Source: an uncultured Anaerolineales bacterium (GTDB lineage Bacteria > Chloroflexota > Anaerolineae > Aggregatilineales > Aggregatilineaceae). From it: a stretch of 45,841 nucleotides of DNA. The position numbers and the translations under genes were made by a program. The stretch is from positions 1-45,841 of the forward strand of contig CAKZOB010000034.1 of the NCBI GenBank assembly GCA_937135955.1, in the 5' to 3' direction. Every line of letters starts with the position of its first letter. Position 1 is the stretch's first letter. Under the pieces are notes generated by a model that made no database searches, was not told where the DNA came from, and saw nothing but the letters and a program-made list of their open reading frames with translations. Below are positions 1-8,042 of the stretch, piece by piece.

Positions 1-12
1 CCGTTTGAAAAG

Positions 13-127
13 CCCCCCTCAACCCCCGGCCCCTTCTCCCTCTGAGGGGCGAAGGGGAGACGGGCCAGGTTTTCCCCCTCGCTCCACATTGAGAGAGAGG
101 GGTAGCGCGCAGCGCCGGGGTGAGGGG
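13..127. repeat. GC-rich palindromic intergenic repeat
   Basis: The outer arms CCCCTCAACCCCCGGC (15-30) and GCCGGGGTGAGGGG (114-127) pair with a two-base bulge. An inner hairpin pairs CCCCTTC (30-36) with GAAGGGG (51-57). A similar palindrome with CCCCTCACCCC ends lies at 40326-40449, so this looks like a dispersed non-coding repeat. The rest of 1-250 shows no gene. The part from 128 to 250 is the leader of the following ABC gene, where I see no convincing promoter. Confidence 0.5.
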
Positions 128-250
128 TTATCAAATGGCCTCTCAGGATCGGTTTTCAGGGATCAGTAGGGGATGGTACGCTACGCTCCAGAGGACGTTC
201 TGACTGTCAACTGACTGCTGTTAACTGAAGACACATAAGGAGCAACCGCC

Positions 251-2071
251 ATGGGTTTCATCATGGACGGCCTGGACGCCGAAGACTACGACCGCCGCTA
301 TAGCGATCGGGAACTGGTCGGGCGTATCCTGGCCTACTTCCGCCCGCAGGCAGTGCGCATGATCGTGGTGGCAGTGATGGTGGTGCTAACCTCGCTGGCA
401 CAGACCGCCCTGCCAATCTACATCTCGGCCAGCCTCGACCGCCTACAGGAGGACACTTCCACGGCCACCCTGCTGCTCATCGCGGCGGTGACGGCGGCGC
501 TGGGCTGCCTGGGCTGGCTGTTCAACGCGGTGCGGCGGGCGCTCTCGGCGCAGGCCATCGGCAACGTGGTGCTGGCCATGCGCGAAGACGCCTTCGACGC
601 CGTGCTCCAGCGCGATCTGTCGTTCTACGACCAGTATGCGTCGGGCAAGATCGCCAGCCGCGTCACGTCGGATACGCAGGCGTTCTCGCAGGTCGTCTCG
701 CTGACGATAGAGTTGCTGAGCCAGGTGCTGCTCGTCGTCCTGCTGATCGGCTATCTGCTCAGCATAGACGCCCGCCTGACGCTGGTGCTGCTGACTGTTG
801 CGCCAGTAGTAGTAGGCGTGGCGCTGGGGTTCCGCAAGGTGGCGCGGCGCACGGTGACGCAGTCGCGGCGCATCCTGGCCGAAGTCAGCGCGCACATCCA
901 GGAGACGGTCAGCGGGATCGGCGTGGCCAAGGCATTCCGTCAGGAGCACACTATCTACGACGAGTTCCTGGCGGTCAATGCGCAGTCGTACCGGGTCAAC
1001 CTGCGCACTGGCTACGTCTTCAACTCGATCTTCCCGTTGTTGAATGTCGTGTCGGGCATCGGGACGGCAGCCATCGTCTACTTCGCCGGGACGGCGGCCA
1101 GAAATGGCGCGCTGAGCGCAGGTGACTTCTACCTGTTCGTGCAGGGGATGGCCATGTTCTGGTACCCGTTGACCAGCATTGCCTCCTTCTGGAGTCAGTT
1201 CCAGTTGGGGTTGGCGGCGGGGGAGCGCGTCTTCGCCCTCATTGACGCCGAACCGAAGGTGGTGCAGACGGGCAACGAGCCGCTGCCAACCGTCCAGGGG
1301 GAGATTCGCTTCGAGCATGTGGACTTCGCCTACAACGAGCGCGAGCGTGTGCTGGAAGACTTCTCGTTGACCATTCACGCCGGCGAGACCCTGGCGCTGG
1401 TAGGGCACACTGGCTCTGGCAAGACCAGCATCGTCCGCCTGATCGCCCGTTTCTACGAGTTCCAGGGCGGGCGCATTCTGATAGACGGGCACGACATCCG
1501 CCGCCTGAACCTGGACGATTACCGCGCGCACCTGGGCATCGTCACGCAGGTGCCTTTCCTCTTCGACGGCACGGTGATGGACAACATCCGCTACGGGCGG
1601 CAGGACGCTTCCGACGACGAGGTGCTCCATGCCGCCCAGCAGGTGGCGGGCGGCGACTGGATCGATCTGTTGCCCAACGGTTTGCACACACAGGTCGGCG
1701 AACGCGGCGCGAGTCTCTCGATGGGACAGCGGCAGTTGGTGGCGCTGGCGCGGGTGCTGCTGCAGAACCCGTCCATCTTCATCCTCGACGAGGCCACGGC
1801 CAGCGTAGACCCGCTGACCGAAGCGCTGATCCAGGAAGGGCTGGAGACGGTGCTGTCCGGGCGCACGTCCATCGTCATCGCGCACCGCCTCTCAACGGTC
1901 AGAAACGCCGACCGTATCATCGTGCTGCGCGAGGGCAAGATCATCGAAGAAGGCACGCACGATTCCTTGCTGGCGCAGGGCGGGCACTACGCCGAACTGT
2001 ACAACACCTACTTCCGGCATCAGAGCCTGGAGTACATCGAACGGGCGGGCGAGTTGCTCGCGGCCAAGTGA
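251..2071 (+). CDS. ABC exporter half-transporter, fused permease and ATPase
   Basis: This is a type IV (exporter-fold) ABC protein of 606 residues, the usual length for an MsbA/BmrA-like half-transporter that works as a homo- or heterodimer in the cytoplasmic membrane. Hydrophobic membrane segments fill about residues 35-325 and the ATPase domain about 350-590. Visible motifs are Walker A GHTGSGKT (385-392), signature LSMGQ (489-493, Met in place of the usual first Gly), Walker B ending in D513-E514, and the switch His545 in IAHRLS. The ATG start has AAGGAG eight bases upstream. It stands alone on the plus strand and is followed by a terminator, so it is monocistronic. The substrate cannot be told from sequence: lipid, drug or peptide export are all possible. 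No partner half-transporter lies in the window. Confidence 0.9.
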   Translation: MGFIMDGLDAEDYDRRYSDRELVGRILAYFRPQAVRMIVVAVMVVLTSLAQTALPIYISASLDRLQEDTSTATLLLIAAVTAALGCLGWLFNAVRRALSAQAIGNVVLAMREDAFDAVLQRDLSFYDQYASGKIASRVTSDTQAFSQVVSLTIELLSQVLLVVLLIGYLLSIDARLTLVLLTVAPVVVGVALGFRKVARRTVTQSRRILAEVSAHIQETVSGIGVAKAFRQEHTIYDEFLAVNAQSYRVNLRTGYVFNSIFPLLNVVSGIGTAAIVYFAGTAARNGALSAGDFYLFVQGMAMFWYPLTSIASFWSQFQLGLAAGERVFALIDAEPKVVQTGNEPLPTVQGEIRFEHVDFAYNERERVLEDFSLTIHAGETLALVGHTGSGKTSIVRLIARFYEFQGGRILIDGHDIRRLNLDDYRAHLGIVTQVPFLFDGTVMDNIRYGRQDASDDEVLHAAQQVAGGDWIDLLPNGLHTQVGERGASLSMGQRQLVALARVLLQNPSIFILDEATASVDPLTEALIQEGLETVLSGRTSIVIAHRLSTVRNADRIIVLREGKIIEEGTHDSLLAQGGHYAELYNTYFRHQSLEYIERAGELLAAK

Positions 2072-2118
2072 CAGGAACAGGCAGCGGCGAATCCTGAGCG
2101 CGCCGGGCGCAAGAAGAC

Positions 2119-2158
2119 AAAAGGCTTCGGGGTCTCGCAGACTTCCGAAGTCTTTTTT
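2119..2158 (+). terminator. Rho-independent terminator of the ABC exporter gene
   Basis: AAAAGGCTTCGG (2119-2130) pairs with CCGAAGTCTTTT (2145-2156) through 12 bp with one G-U wobble, and the 3' arm runs into T6. A nested GACTT/AAGTC palindrome lies in the 3' half. The hairpin sits 48 bases after the ABC stop codon. Confidence 0.75.
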
Positions 2159-2248
2159 GTGCGCAGGTCTGTCATCGTGCCAGTCCTGGCGAGCGCTTCA
2201 GCCCGGCGCTCGTCAGCTTGCGGGGCGGTGCTGTTCCTGTAGCTCCAG

Positions 2249-2436
2249 GCTCAAGACTCCAGGGGGATTGCATCAAACCGCTTGCCGCTTTACCTCACCC
2301 CCAGCCTCGCTACGCTCGGCTTGGAGGCGCGTCAGCACCGAGCGGGGGTGAGGTCAACCAGCAGATCACACCTGAGCTTACTTCTACCCATGGTTCTGCT
2401 GGCTGGTTTTGATGCGATTACCCTGCTCAAGACTCC
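2249..2436 (+). mobile_element. MITE-like non-autonomous element, copy 1, with 12-bp target duplication
   Basis: The element proper is 2261-2424 (164 bp). It begins AGGGGGATTGCATCAAACC and ends GGTTTTGATGCGATTACCCT, which are imperfect terminal inverted repeats. It is flanked by the perfect 12-bp direct repeat GCTCAAGACTCC (2249-2260 and 2425-2436). An internal inverted repeat CCTCACCCCC/GGGGGTGAGG would form a second stem. Apart from a 29-bp internal length difference and scattered substitutions, the same sequence occurs in reverse orientation at 32395-32587. There is no coding capacity for a transposase. The right-hand duplication abuts the lutC stop codon, so insertion was just past the end of that gene. 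The DNA from 2159 to 2248 shows nothing else. Confidence 0.75.
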
Positions 2437-3072
2437 CTACTCACCATACAGGATCGCAATCACGCGCTTAGGGCCGTGCATCCCCAGCGCTGTCGTCTGC
2501 TCGATGTCGGCAGTCCGGCTTGGCCCGGTGATGGCGACTACGTTAGCGGGCCATTCCCCCGCACGCGCTGCGGCCCAGGTGAGCAGATCGGTCGTCAGGC
2601 AACTGACTGGCACCAGGGCAATGTGCACCGGCGGCAGCAGCGACACCAGGCGGCTACGCCCCGGCCCGCTGCTGACGACGATCGAGCCCGTCTCGGCCAG
2701 CGCCGCGATCGCGCCGGTGACACCTGCATCCGCGTCCGCGCAGAACGACTTCAGGTCGCCCTCTGTCCGCCCGACGATATGCCAGGTGATGTCCGGCCAG
2801 CGGGCGGCCAGGTCTACGCCGGCCAGGGGCGGCTCGTCGTTGACGGCGACGCGCGTCGCGCCCAGGTTGGTCAGCACATTGCCCAGCCGGTTGAGCGCAT
2901 CGTCGGCGTTGGTGGCGCGGATGACCTCGCCATACAGGGAAGTCAGCGTATCGGCGAAGCGCGCTATCGGGTCGTCGAAGTGCTGGCGCGATTGCCAGGG
3001 GGCGGGGGGGCTTTCGCTCCGCCGCACACGACCTCGCAGCGCGTTCAGAATATCTTCGCGGGCGGTGTTCAT
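2437..3072 (-). CDS. lutC: LutC-like LUD-domain protein of lactate oxidation
   Basis: This 211-residue LUD-domain protein matches LutC/YkgG, the small subunit of the LutABC iron-sulfur L-lactate dehydrogenase that converts lactate to pyruvate in the cytoplasm. Visible family features are the N-terminal helix that starts NTAREDILNAL and the conserved core ETGSIVVSSGPG followed by LLPPVH, which is closely paralleled in the LUD domain of the neighbouring LutB. I chose the ATG at 3072 because it has GGGAGGG upstream and forms an ATGA overlap with the lutB stop; a longer upstream reading lacks these. It is the last gene of the lutA-lutB-lutC operon. The exact electron acceptor and substrate (lactate or another 2-hydroxy acid) are inferred from the family. 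Confidence 0.88.
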   Translation of the reverse strand: MNTAREDILNALRGRVRRSESPPAPWQSRQHFDDPIARFADTLTSLYGEVIRATNADDALNRLGNVLTNLGATRVAVNDEPPLAGVDLAARWPDITWHIVGRTEGDLKSFCADADAGVTGAIAALAETGSIVVSSGPGRSRLVSLLPPVHIALVPVSCLTTDLLTWAAARAGEWPANVVAITGPSRTADIEQTTALGMHGPKRVIAILYGE

Positions 3073-4607
3073 CGTCGTTTCCCTCCCTTGCGACGCAGCA
3101 AACGCCAGAGCAACGCCAGCGGCAGCAGACTCAGTCCGGCCAGGGTGACAGTCGTCCGGCGCGAAGGCAGCCGTCGTCGAGCAACCGGAGCAGGGGCCGC
3201 TTCCTCGGCGGCCAGTTCTTCCCACAGGTCATGAAACGAGCGCGGCGCGAGCGAGGGCAGTTGCCGCTCTTGTGCCGGATTCAGGCGGCGCGGCAGCCAC
3301 AATCCGCCATGCCGCACTAACGGGCGCTGGAACACGCGGCCCAGGTCGGTGAGCAGGTTGAACAGGCGACGATGTCTCAGCAACCAGGCCGCCGACTTCT
3401 CAATCGCCTGCTCCGGTGGAGCGATGATCCCGTGTGTCACTTCTTCGGCGCGCAGGTCGAGCAACATGCGCGGCAGGTCAATGCGCGCCGGGCAGACTTC
3501 CAGGCACGCCCCGCATAGCGAACTGGCGTGCGGCAGGGCTTCGTATTGCTCCAGGCCCAGCAATAGCGGCACCAGCACTGCACCGATCGGGCCGCTGTAG
3601 GCGTGCCCATAGGCGTGCCCGCCCGCTTCCTGGTAGACGGGGCAGTGATTCAGGCACGCACCGCAGCGAATGCACTGCAACACCTCTTCGTAGGACGTGC
3701 CGATCAGGCGGCTGCGCCCGCCGTCGTAGAGCACGATGTGCAGTTCACGCGGGCCGTCGGGGTCATCGGGGCGGGCCGGGCCGGTGAGCACCGTCGTATA
3801 GACCGAGAGCGGCTGCCCCGTCGAGCTGCGGGCCAGCAATTCCAGCCACACCGCCGCGTCGTCCCAGGTGGGGCAGAGCTTCTCGATGCCCATCACGGCC
3901 ACGTGTACCGGCGGCACACTGCTGACCATGCGCCCGTTGCCCTCGTTGGTCACCAGTACGATGCTGCCGGTTTCTGCCACGCCCAGGTTGGCCCCGCTGA
4001 TGCCGATCTGCGCGGCCAGGAACTTTTCGCGCAGGGCGCGGCGCGCCTCGGCGGTGAGGGTGGGGATGTCGTCGGCGGAGAGAGGTTTGCCCACCTCGCG
4101 GCTGAACAACTCGGCGACCTGCTGGCGCGTCTTGTGCAGGGCGGGCACGACGATGTGCGCGGGCGCTTCGGCGGCAAGTTGCACGATCCACTCGCCCAGG
4201 TCGGTTTCCACGGAGGTGATGCCCGCCTCGGCCAGCGCCGCGTTGAGGTGAATCTCTTCTGTAGTCATGGACTTGGCCTTGACGGCCAGTTGTGCCCCGT
4301 GCTGACGGGCAATGCCGATCACGATCTGTTGTGCTTCGGCGGCATCGCGCGCCCAGTGTACCTGCGCACCGGCAGCGCGTGCGTTGCACTCGAACTGTTC
4401 CAGGTAGTCGGTCAGGTGTGCCAGGGTGGCCGAGCGCATGGCCTTGAAGTGATCGCGCATGGCCTCGACATCGGGCAGGTCGGCCAGCATGGCCCGCCGC
4501 CCGTTGCGGAACTTGAGCGTTGCGCCGTCAATGGCGCTCTGCAGGTGCGCGTTGGCGATGGCCTGGGCGGCGCTGACCCGGAAGTTGTGGAAACTCACCT
4601 CGTTCAT
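3069..4607 (-). CDS. lutB: LutB-like LUD and [4Fe-4S] protein of lactate oxidation
   Basis: This 512-residue protein has a LUD domain over about residues 60-300 and a ferredoxin-type region with Cys312, 315, 318 and 322 (CIRCGACLNHCP) and Cys365, 368 and 372 (CGACLEVCP). This is the LutB/YkgF layout, the iron-sulfur core of the LutABC lactate-oxidising complex. The ATG at 4607 overlaps the lutA stop (ATGA) and the stop overlaps the lutC start in the same way, so the three genes are translationally coupled. The last 25 or so residues are odd: a hydrophobic stretch (about 486-501) followed by a Lys/Arg-rich end, which looks like a C-terminal membrane anchor and could put the complex on the cytoplasmic membrane. 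Confidence 0.9.
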   Translation of the reverse strand: MNEVSFHNFRVSAAQAIANAHLQSAIDGATLKFRNGRRAMLADLPDVEAMRDHFKAMRSATLAHLTDYLEQFECNARAAGAQVHWARDAAEAQQIVIGIARQHGAQLAVKAKSMTTEEIHLNAALAEAGITSVETDLGEWIVQLAAEAPAHIVVPALHKTRQQVAELFSREVGKPLSADDIPTLTAEARRALREKFLAAQIGISGANLGVAETGSIVLVTNEGNGRMVSSVPPVHVAVMGIEKLCPTWDDAAVWLELLARSSTGQPLSVYTTVLTGPARPDDPDGPRELHIVLYDGGRSRLIGTSYEEVLQCIRCGACLNHCPVYQEAGGHAYGHAYSGPIGAVLVPLLLGLEQYEALPHASSLCGACLEVCPARIDLPRMLLDLRAEEVTHGIIAPPEQAIEKSAAWLLRHRRLFNLLTDLGRVFQRPLVRHGGLWLPRRLNPAQERQLPSLAPRSFHDLWEELAAEEAAPAPVARRRLPSRRTTVTLAGLSLLPLALLWRLLRRKGGKRR

Positions 4608-5332
4608 CGCGTCAACTCCTCCAGCAACACGGCCAGATGCGCCAACCGCACACCAGTCTGTCGGGCGAAGCCGCGCATCTGCATCAGGCAGCCAGGATCG
4701 GCGCTCACCAGCACCTGCGCACCGGTGGCGTCGGCGCGGCGCAGTTTCTCCTGCGTCATGGCGTTGGAGACTTCGGGAATGCGGATCGAGAACAGGCCGC
4801 CGAAACCGCAGCAGCGGTCGGACTCGTGCATCTCGATGATCTCGCAGCCCGCCGCCCGCAGCAATTGCCGCGACTCCGCGCCCAGCCCCAACATACGGTT
4901 CATATGGCAGGAGTCGTGATAGGTGACGCGCGGAGCATTGGGGGCGGGGGTCGGCAACCAGCCGGCGACGTGCACCAGGAACTCGCTCAGTTCGTAGGTG
5001 CGCGCGGCCAGCGCTTCGGCGCGCGCTGTTTCGCCGGGCCAGCGTTCGAGCAGGTGCGGGTACTCTTTGCGGATCATCGCCGCGCACGATCCGCCGGGCA
5101 GCACCACCGCGTCGTAACGCTCGAACAGGCGCACCGTGCGTCGGGCCAGGTCGGCGGCCTGGGCGCGAAAGCCGCTGTTGAAGAAGGGCTGCCCGCAACA
5201 GGTCTGATCTACGGGGAACTCTACGGTATAGCCGGCGCGCCGCAGCAACTTCACCGCGGCGACGCCGACTTCCGGCATGACCTGGTCTACCATGCAGGTG
5301 ACCATGATGGCAACACGTTTCGCAGACGCCAT
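4604..5332 (-). CDS. lutA: LutA-like cysteine-rich CCG-domain protein
   Basis: This 242-residue protein belongs to the LutA/GlpC-C-terminal CCG family. It shows the two cysteine-rich CCG motifs, one at 45-47 (QTCCGQPF) and one at 174-176 (DRCCGFGG), each with a companion cysteine motif (GGSC near 82, DSCH near 142). Such domains bind a non-cubane iron-sulfur cluster and pass electrons, as in heterodisulfide reductase. As first gene of lutABC it is probably the redox partner in conversion of L-lactate to pyruvate. The ATG at 5332 has AAGGA ten bases upstream. A candidate promoter lies at 5410-5438. Confidence 0.9.
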   Translation of the reverse strand: MASAKRVAIMVTCMVDQVMPEVGVAAVKLLRRAGYTVEFPVDQTCCGQPFFNSGFRAQAADLARRTVRLFERYDAVVLPGGSCAAMIRKEYPHLLERWPGETARAEALAARTYELSEFLVHVAGWLPTPAPNAPRVTYHDSCHMNRMLGLGAESRQLLRAAGCEIIEMHESDRCCGFGGLFSIRIPEVSNAMTQEKLRRADATGAQVLVSADPGCLMQMRGFARQTGVRLAHLAVLLEELTR

Positions 5333-5409
5333 AAGCTTTTCCTTGCCGTACCTTCATCAAGTCACTTCAGCGAGCGGTGAACAGCGGTCGGTTGTCCGCA
5401 GTCTGTTCC

Positions 5410-5466
5410 ACTGTACGCCGGATGCAGCCGCACGGCAACTGCTGACTGACCTCTGTTCGCCGAACA
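5410..5466 (-). promoter_or_regulatory. Candidate lutABC promoter and palindromic operator
   Basis: On the minus strand TTGCCG (5433-5438) and TACAGT (5410-5415) are separated by exactly 17 bases, which gives a modest sigma-70 promoter 80 bases from lutA. The perfect palindrome TGTTCG-C-CGAACA (5454-5466) lies just upstream of the -35 box and could bind a regulator. The match is only 4/6 at each box, so this is tentative. Confidence 0.4.
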
Positions 5467-5473
5467 CTCCTCA

Positions 5474-6664
5474 TCAATCGCGCGGGATGAACCGCAACAG
5501 CGCTGCCAGCGCCAGCATGTTGCCCAGCGCCGCGACCGAGCAATTCGCCAGCAGCCCAATGCTGAACAAGGCCGGGCCGACCAGCGCGCCGAGCATACGC
5601 CCGGCGGAGAAAGCGGTCACGTTGGCGGCCATCAGGGTAGCGCGTGCGCCGGGCACCAGGTTGGTCATCAGTGGGATGGAGCTGACGATAGCGAATTCGA
5701 AAGAGAGATAGAACAGGAACAGCCCGGCCAGCGCTGTTTCGACGCGGAAGTCCAGCACAGGCAACAGCAGGCAGGCGATTATATTCATGGCGATACCCCC
5801 CACCGCCGCCCGCCGCTTGCCGATGCGGTCTACAAACCCGGCTACTGCCCCCTCACCGGTCAGTTCGGCCAGCCCTATGACGATGGCTGACGCGCCAAGC
5901 GCTGTCACCTTGAGGGCGAAGGCCTCTTCCATCCACGCGCCGTAGATGATGCCGATCAGTTCGTTGCTGGCGCTGATCAGCAGGCCCATGCTCAGCCCGG
6001 CCAGCGCGGCGTGATGGGCCAGGATCAGGCGCATTCCTTCGCGCAACGTGAGCCGGTAGCCGGTGCCCATGGAGTCCGCCGGAATGACGCGCCACAGCAC
6101 CAGCAACGCCAGCAACGCCGCCCCGCCCAACAGCGGATAGGGGGTCTGCCAGGCGTCGGTGCGCGCGATCAGCCAGCCGAGGGCGGGGATGCAGATCAGG
6201 AACGCGCCGGACCAGCTCACCTCGGTGGCGGCGATGGCCAGGCCGCGCTGCGCGTAACTGACGCGGTCGCCGATGTAAGCCTGCATGGCCGGATCGAAGA
6301 TTTGCTTGCTGACTCCGGCCAGCACCAGCGCGGCGAACAGGGCCGGATACGTCGGCCAGATAGTGACCAGCCACATGCTCGTCGCCAGGATCGCCAGCCC
6401 GGCCAGCATGGAGCGCCGCCGCCCGTGCCGGTCTGCCAGCGAGCCGAACACCGGACTGATCAGCCCCAGGCTGGCGCGTGCTGTCACGCCCAGAGCCACG
6501 GCTCCCAGGTCTACGCCCAGTCCACGGGCGAAAGTGGGCAGAAAGGGATAGACCATGCGGTGAGCGGTGTTGACGACCAATCGCGCCAGGGTGAACAACA
6601 CGATCTGATGGCGCAGGCGGATACCTGGCCTGGCTGACAGCGTGAGCGAAGCGCGATCCGTCAC
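5474..6664 (-). CDS. MFS transporter
   Basis: This 396-residue protein has about 12 hydrophobic segments and the MFS loop 2-3 motif in GSLADRHGRRRS (residues about 75-86), so it is a proton- or ion-driven transporter of the cytoplasmic membrane. I take the GTG at 6664: it has GGAGAG ten bases upstream and forms a GTGA overlap with the stop of the preceding NTPase gene, so the two are coupled. It precedes lutABC by 141 bases with a candidate promoter between. The substrate is unknown. Drug efflux and organic solute uptake are both possible, and nothing ties it specifically to lactate. Confidence 0.85.
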   Translation of the reverse strand: MTDRASLTLSARPGIRLRHQIVLFTLARLVVNTAHRMVYPFLPTFARGLGVDLGAVALGVTARASLGLISPVFGSLADRHGRRRSMLAGLAILATSMWLVTIWPTYPALFAALVLAGVSKQIFDPAMQAYIGDRVSYAQRGLAIAATEVSWSGAFLICIPALGWLIARTDAWQTPYPLLGGAALLALLVLWRVIPADSMGTGYRLTLREGMRLILAHHAALAGLSMGLLISASNELIGIIYGAWMEEAFALKVTALGASAIVIGLAELTGEGAVAGFVDRIGKRRAAVGGIAMNIIACLLLPVLDFRVETALAGLFLFYLSFEFAIVSSIPLMTNLVPGARATLMAANVTAFSAGRMLGALVGPALFSIGLLANCSVAALGNMLALAALLRFIPRD

Positions 6665-7218
6665 GACGTGATCTCTCCGGGGGGAAGGATGTTGCCGGTT
6701 AGCGCTGCCGTCACCAACGCCACGATATGATCCAGCAGGCGGTCGCGGTTGGCGGGCGTCACCTCGATCAGCGTGACGTCTGGCCGCGCTTTGACCGCGT
6801 CGGAGAAGGGTTTGGAGCGACGGACGATGGTGCCCAGCACCACGGTTGGGCTATCGAGCGCTTCCTGCACGGCAGCGCGGAAGGCCGGGGAGAACAGTTC
6901 CATCGGGCCGATCTCGTCAATGATCACCAGGGCGCAACTCGTCAGAGCGCGGCGGATGCTGGTCACGGCTACCGCGTCCAGGGCGGCCATGTCCACCCCA
7001 TAGCGACCTACACGTGGCGGACCGGCATAGTCGCGGTGTGCCAGCACTGCCCGTTCCCCATCGAGCGTCACCATACAAAACCCCTGACGCACGCCGCCGC
7101 TGCGCAGTTCTTCGGTGTAGAAACCACCGGCGGACTGGGGCAGGCGGGTCAATGCGCGCTGGATCAGCGTGGTCTTGCCGCAACCGGGTTCACCAGTCAA
7201 CAGAATGTTCTTGTTCAT
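6661..7218 (-). CDS. THEP1-family nucleoside-triphosphatase
   Basis: This 185-residue P-loop protein belongs to the THEP1/MTH538 family of small NTPases (cancer-related NTPase family in eukaryotes). It shows Walker A GEPGCGKTT (9-17), the family stretch GGFYTEELR (31-39) and a Walker B ending in D101-E102 within VIIDEIGPMELF. Family members hydrolyse ATP, GTP and other NTPs in vitro; the physiological role is unclear. I chose ATG 7218, 11 bases after the preceding stop, rather than the GTG at 7245 that would overlap it, because the family begins at this residue. Its stop overlaps the MFS start, so the two may act together, but no functional link is established. Confidence 0.85.
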   Translation of the reverse strand: MNKNILLTGEPGCGKTTLIQRALTRLPQSAGGFYTEELRSGGVRQGFCMVTLDGERAVLAHRDYAGPPRVGRYGVDMAALDAVAVTSIRRALTSCALVIIDEIGPMELFSPAFRAAVQEALDSPTVVLGTIVRRSKPFSDAVKARPDVTLIEVTPANRDRLLDHIVALVTAALTGNILPPGEITS

Positions 7219-7229
7219 GGGCACCGGCC

Positions 7230-7943
7230 CTACGGGATGGGCCACAGCGGGATCGTCGTGCCGCCCGGCGTGGGGTAGGGGTTGGGCTGCCCGCGCAGGT
7301 CGCCGAAGCCGCGCGCTACCATCCAGGCGCAGATGACCGGGCCGCCGTGCCGGTCGGGACGGGGCACGCCGTTGATCTGCGGCAGTCCGTCGTAACCGCG
7401 CAGATAGCCGAAGGTGCCGTCAATCTGCGCGCGCGCTGCCTCAGAAAGCTCGGCATCGCCGATGGCGATGGCGTGAATGTGAATGGGCGAGCCGCGATAG
7501 AGTTCGTCGGCGTCACGCAACCAGGCGGCAAAACCCGCCGTGCGCAGCGCCACGATCAGGAGCGGAATCTCGTCCCATAGCACACTCCAGTCCGCCCGGC
7601 TGCGCACCGACAGGTCAACCGCGCCACCGCCATCGTGCGTGCCGAAGCTGGCAGCGACCGCGCCAGCGTTGTAACTGCCCTGCACGATGGCCAGGCGCAG
7701 ATCAAGGGTGCCACCGCTCGCCGTGTAGAGCGCCTGCGCGTGATCGAGCATGGCCAATGTGCGCGCGTTGAGCAGCGCCCCGTTGACCCACAGACGGGTG
7801 TAATCGTCGGGCGGCTCCCAGCACCCCGCCGGCTCAACGAAGGGCGTGGGCGTGGGCGTGAACGCGCCCGCCCCCGCCGTCACCAGCCAGGTCGCGGTCA
7901 GCAGCGCACTCAGCAAGCCGCTCAGCAACGCGCGCGAGATCAT
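7230..7943 (-). CDS. Secreted protein with M15/Hedgehog-like metallopeptidase motif
   Basis: This 237-residue protein has an N-terminal signal peptide or anchor (hydrophobic 5-25) followed by a TPTPTP linker. Residues 99-110 fit the peptidase M15 zinc motif S-x(3)-H-x-x-G-x-A-V-D (His103, Asp110), and IHIH at 154-157 can supply the third zinc ligand. M15 enzymes are D,D- or L,D-carboxypeptidases of the cell wall, and the same fold occurs in Hedgehog-type domains. The rest of the protein does not resemble a named subfamily, so the activity is inferred from the motif alone. The start has AAAGGG about ten bases upstream. It sits between the cytosine-deaminase-like gene and the THEP1 NTPase, 11 bases from the latter. 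Confidence 0.6.
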   Translation of the reverse strand: MISRALLSGLLSALLTATWLVTAGAGAFTPTPTPFVEPAGCWEPPDDYTRLWVNGALLNARTLAMLDHAQALYTASGGTLDLRLAIVQGSYNAGAVAASFGTHDGGGAVDLSVRSRADWSVLWDEIPLLIVALRTAGFAAWLRDADELYRGSPIHIHAIAIGDAELSEAARAQIDGTFGYLRGYDGLPQINGVPRPDRHGGPVICAWMVARGFGDLRGQPNPYPTPGGTTIPLWPIP

Positions 7944-8042
7944 GGGCAGCGCCCTTTCGGTTCACAGTCAGTCACGCAGCGATATCGGTTTGTCTATGAT
8001 GCCACAGCCAGGGCGGGGATGGCAATGCCTGCGAACTGCGGA

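Noticed and set aside
443-1885. Long open frames opposite real genes, for example 443-1885 minus and 3603-4919 plus
   Set aside because: They lie antisense to clear, motif-bearing genes. High GC leaves few stops in these frames, and the translations are Arg/Gln/His/Pro-rich without domain motifs.
2282-3148. Plus-strand open frame over the MITE-like element and lutC
   Set aside because: It runs antisense to lutC and through a non-coding mobile element, with no recognisable motif.
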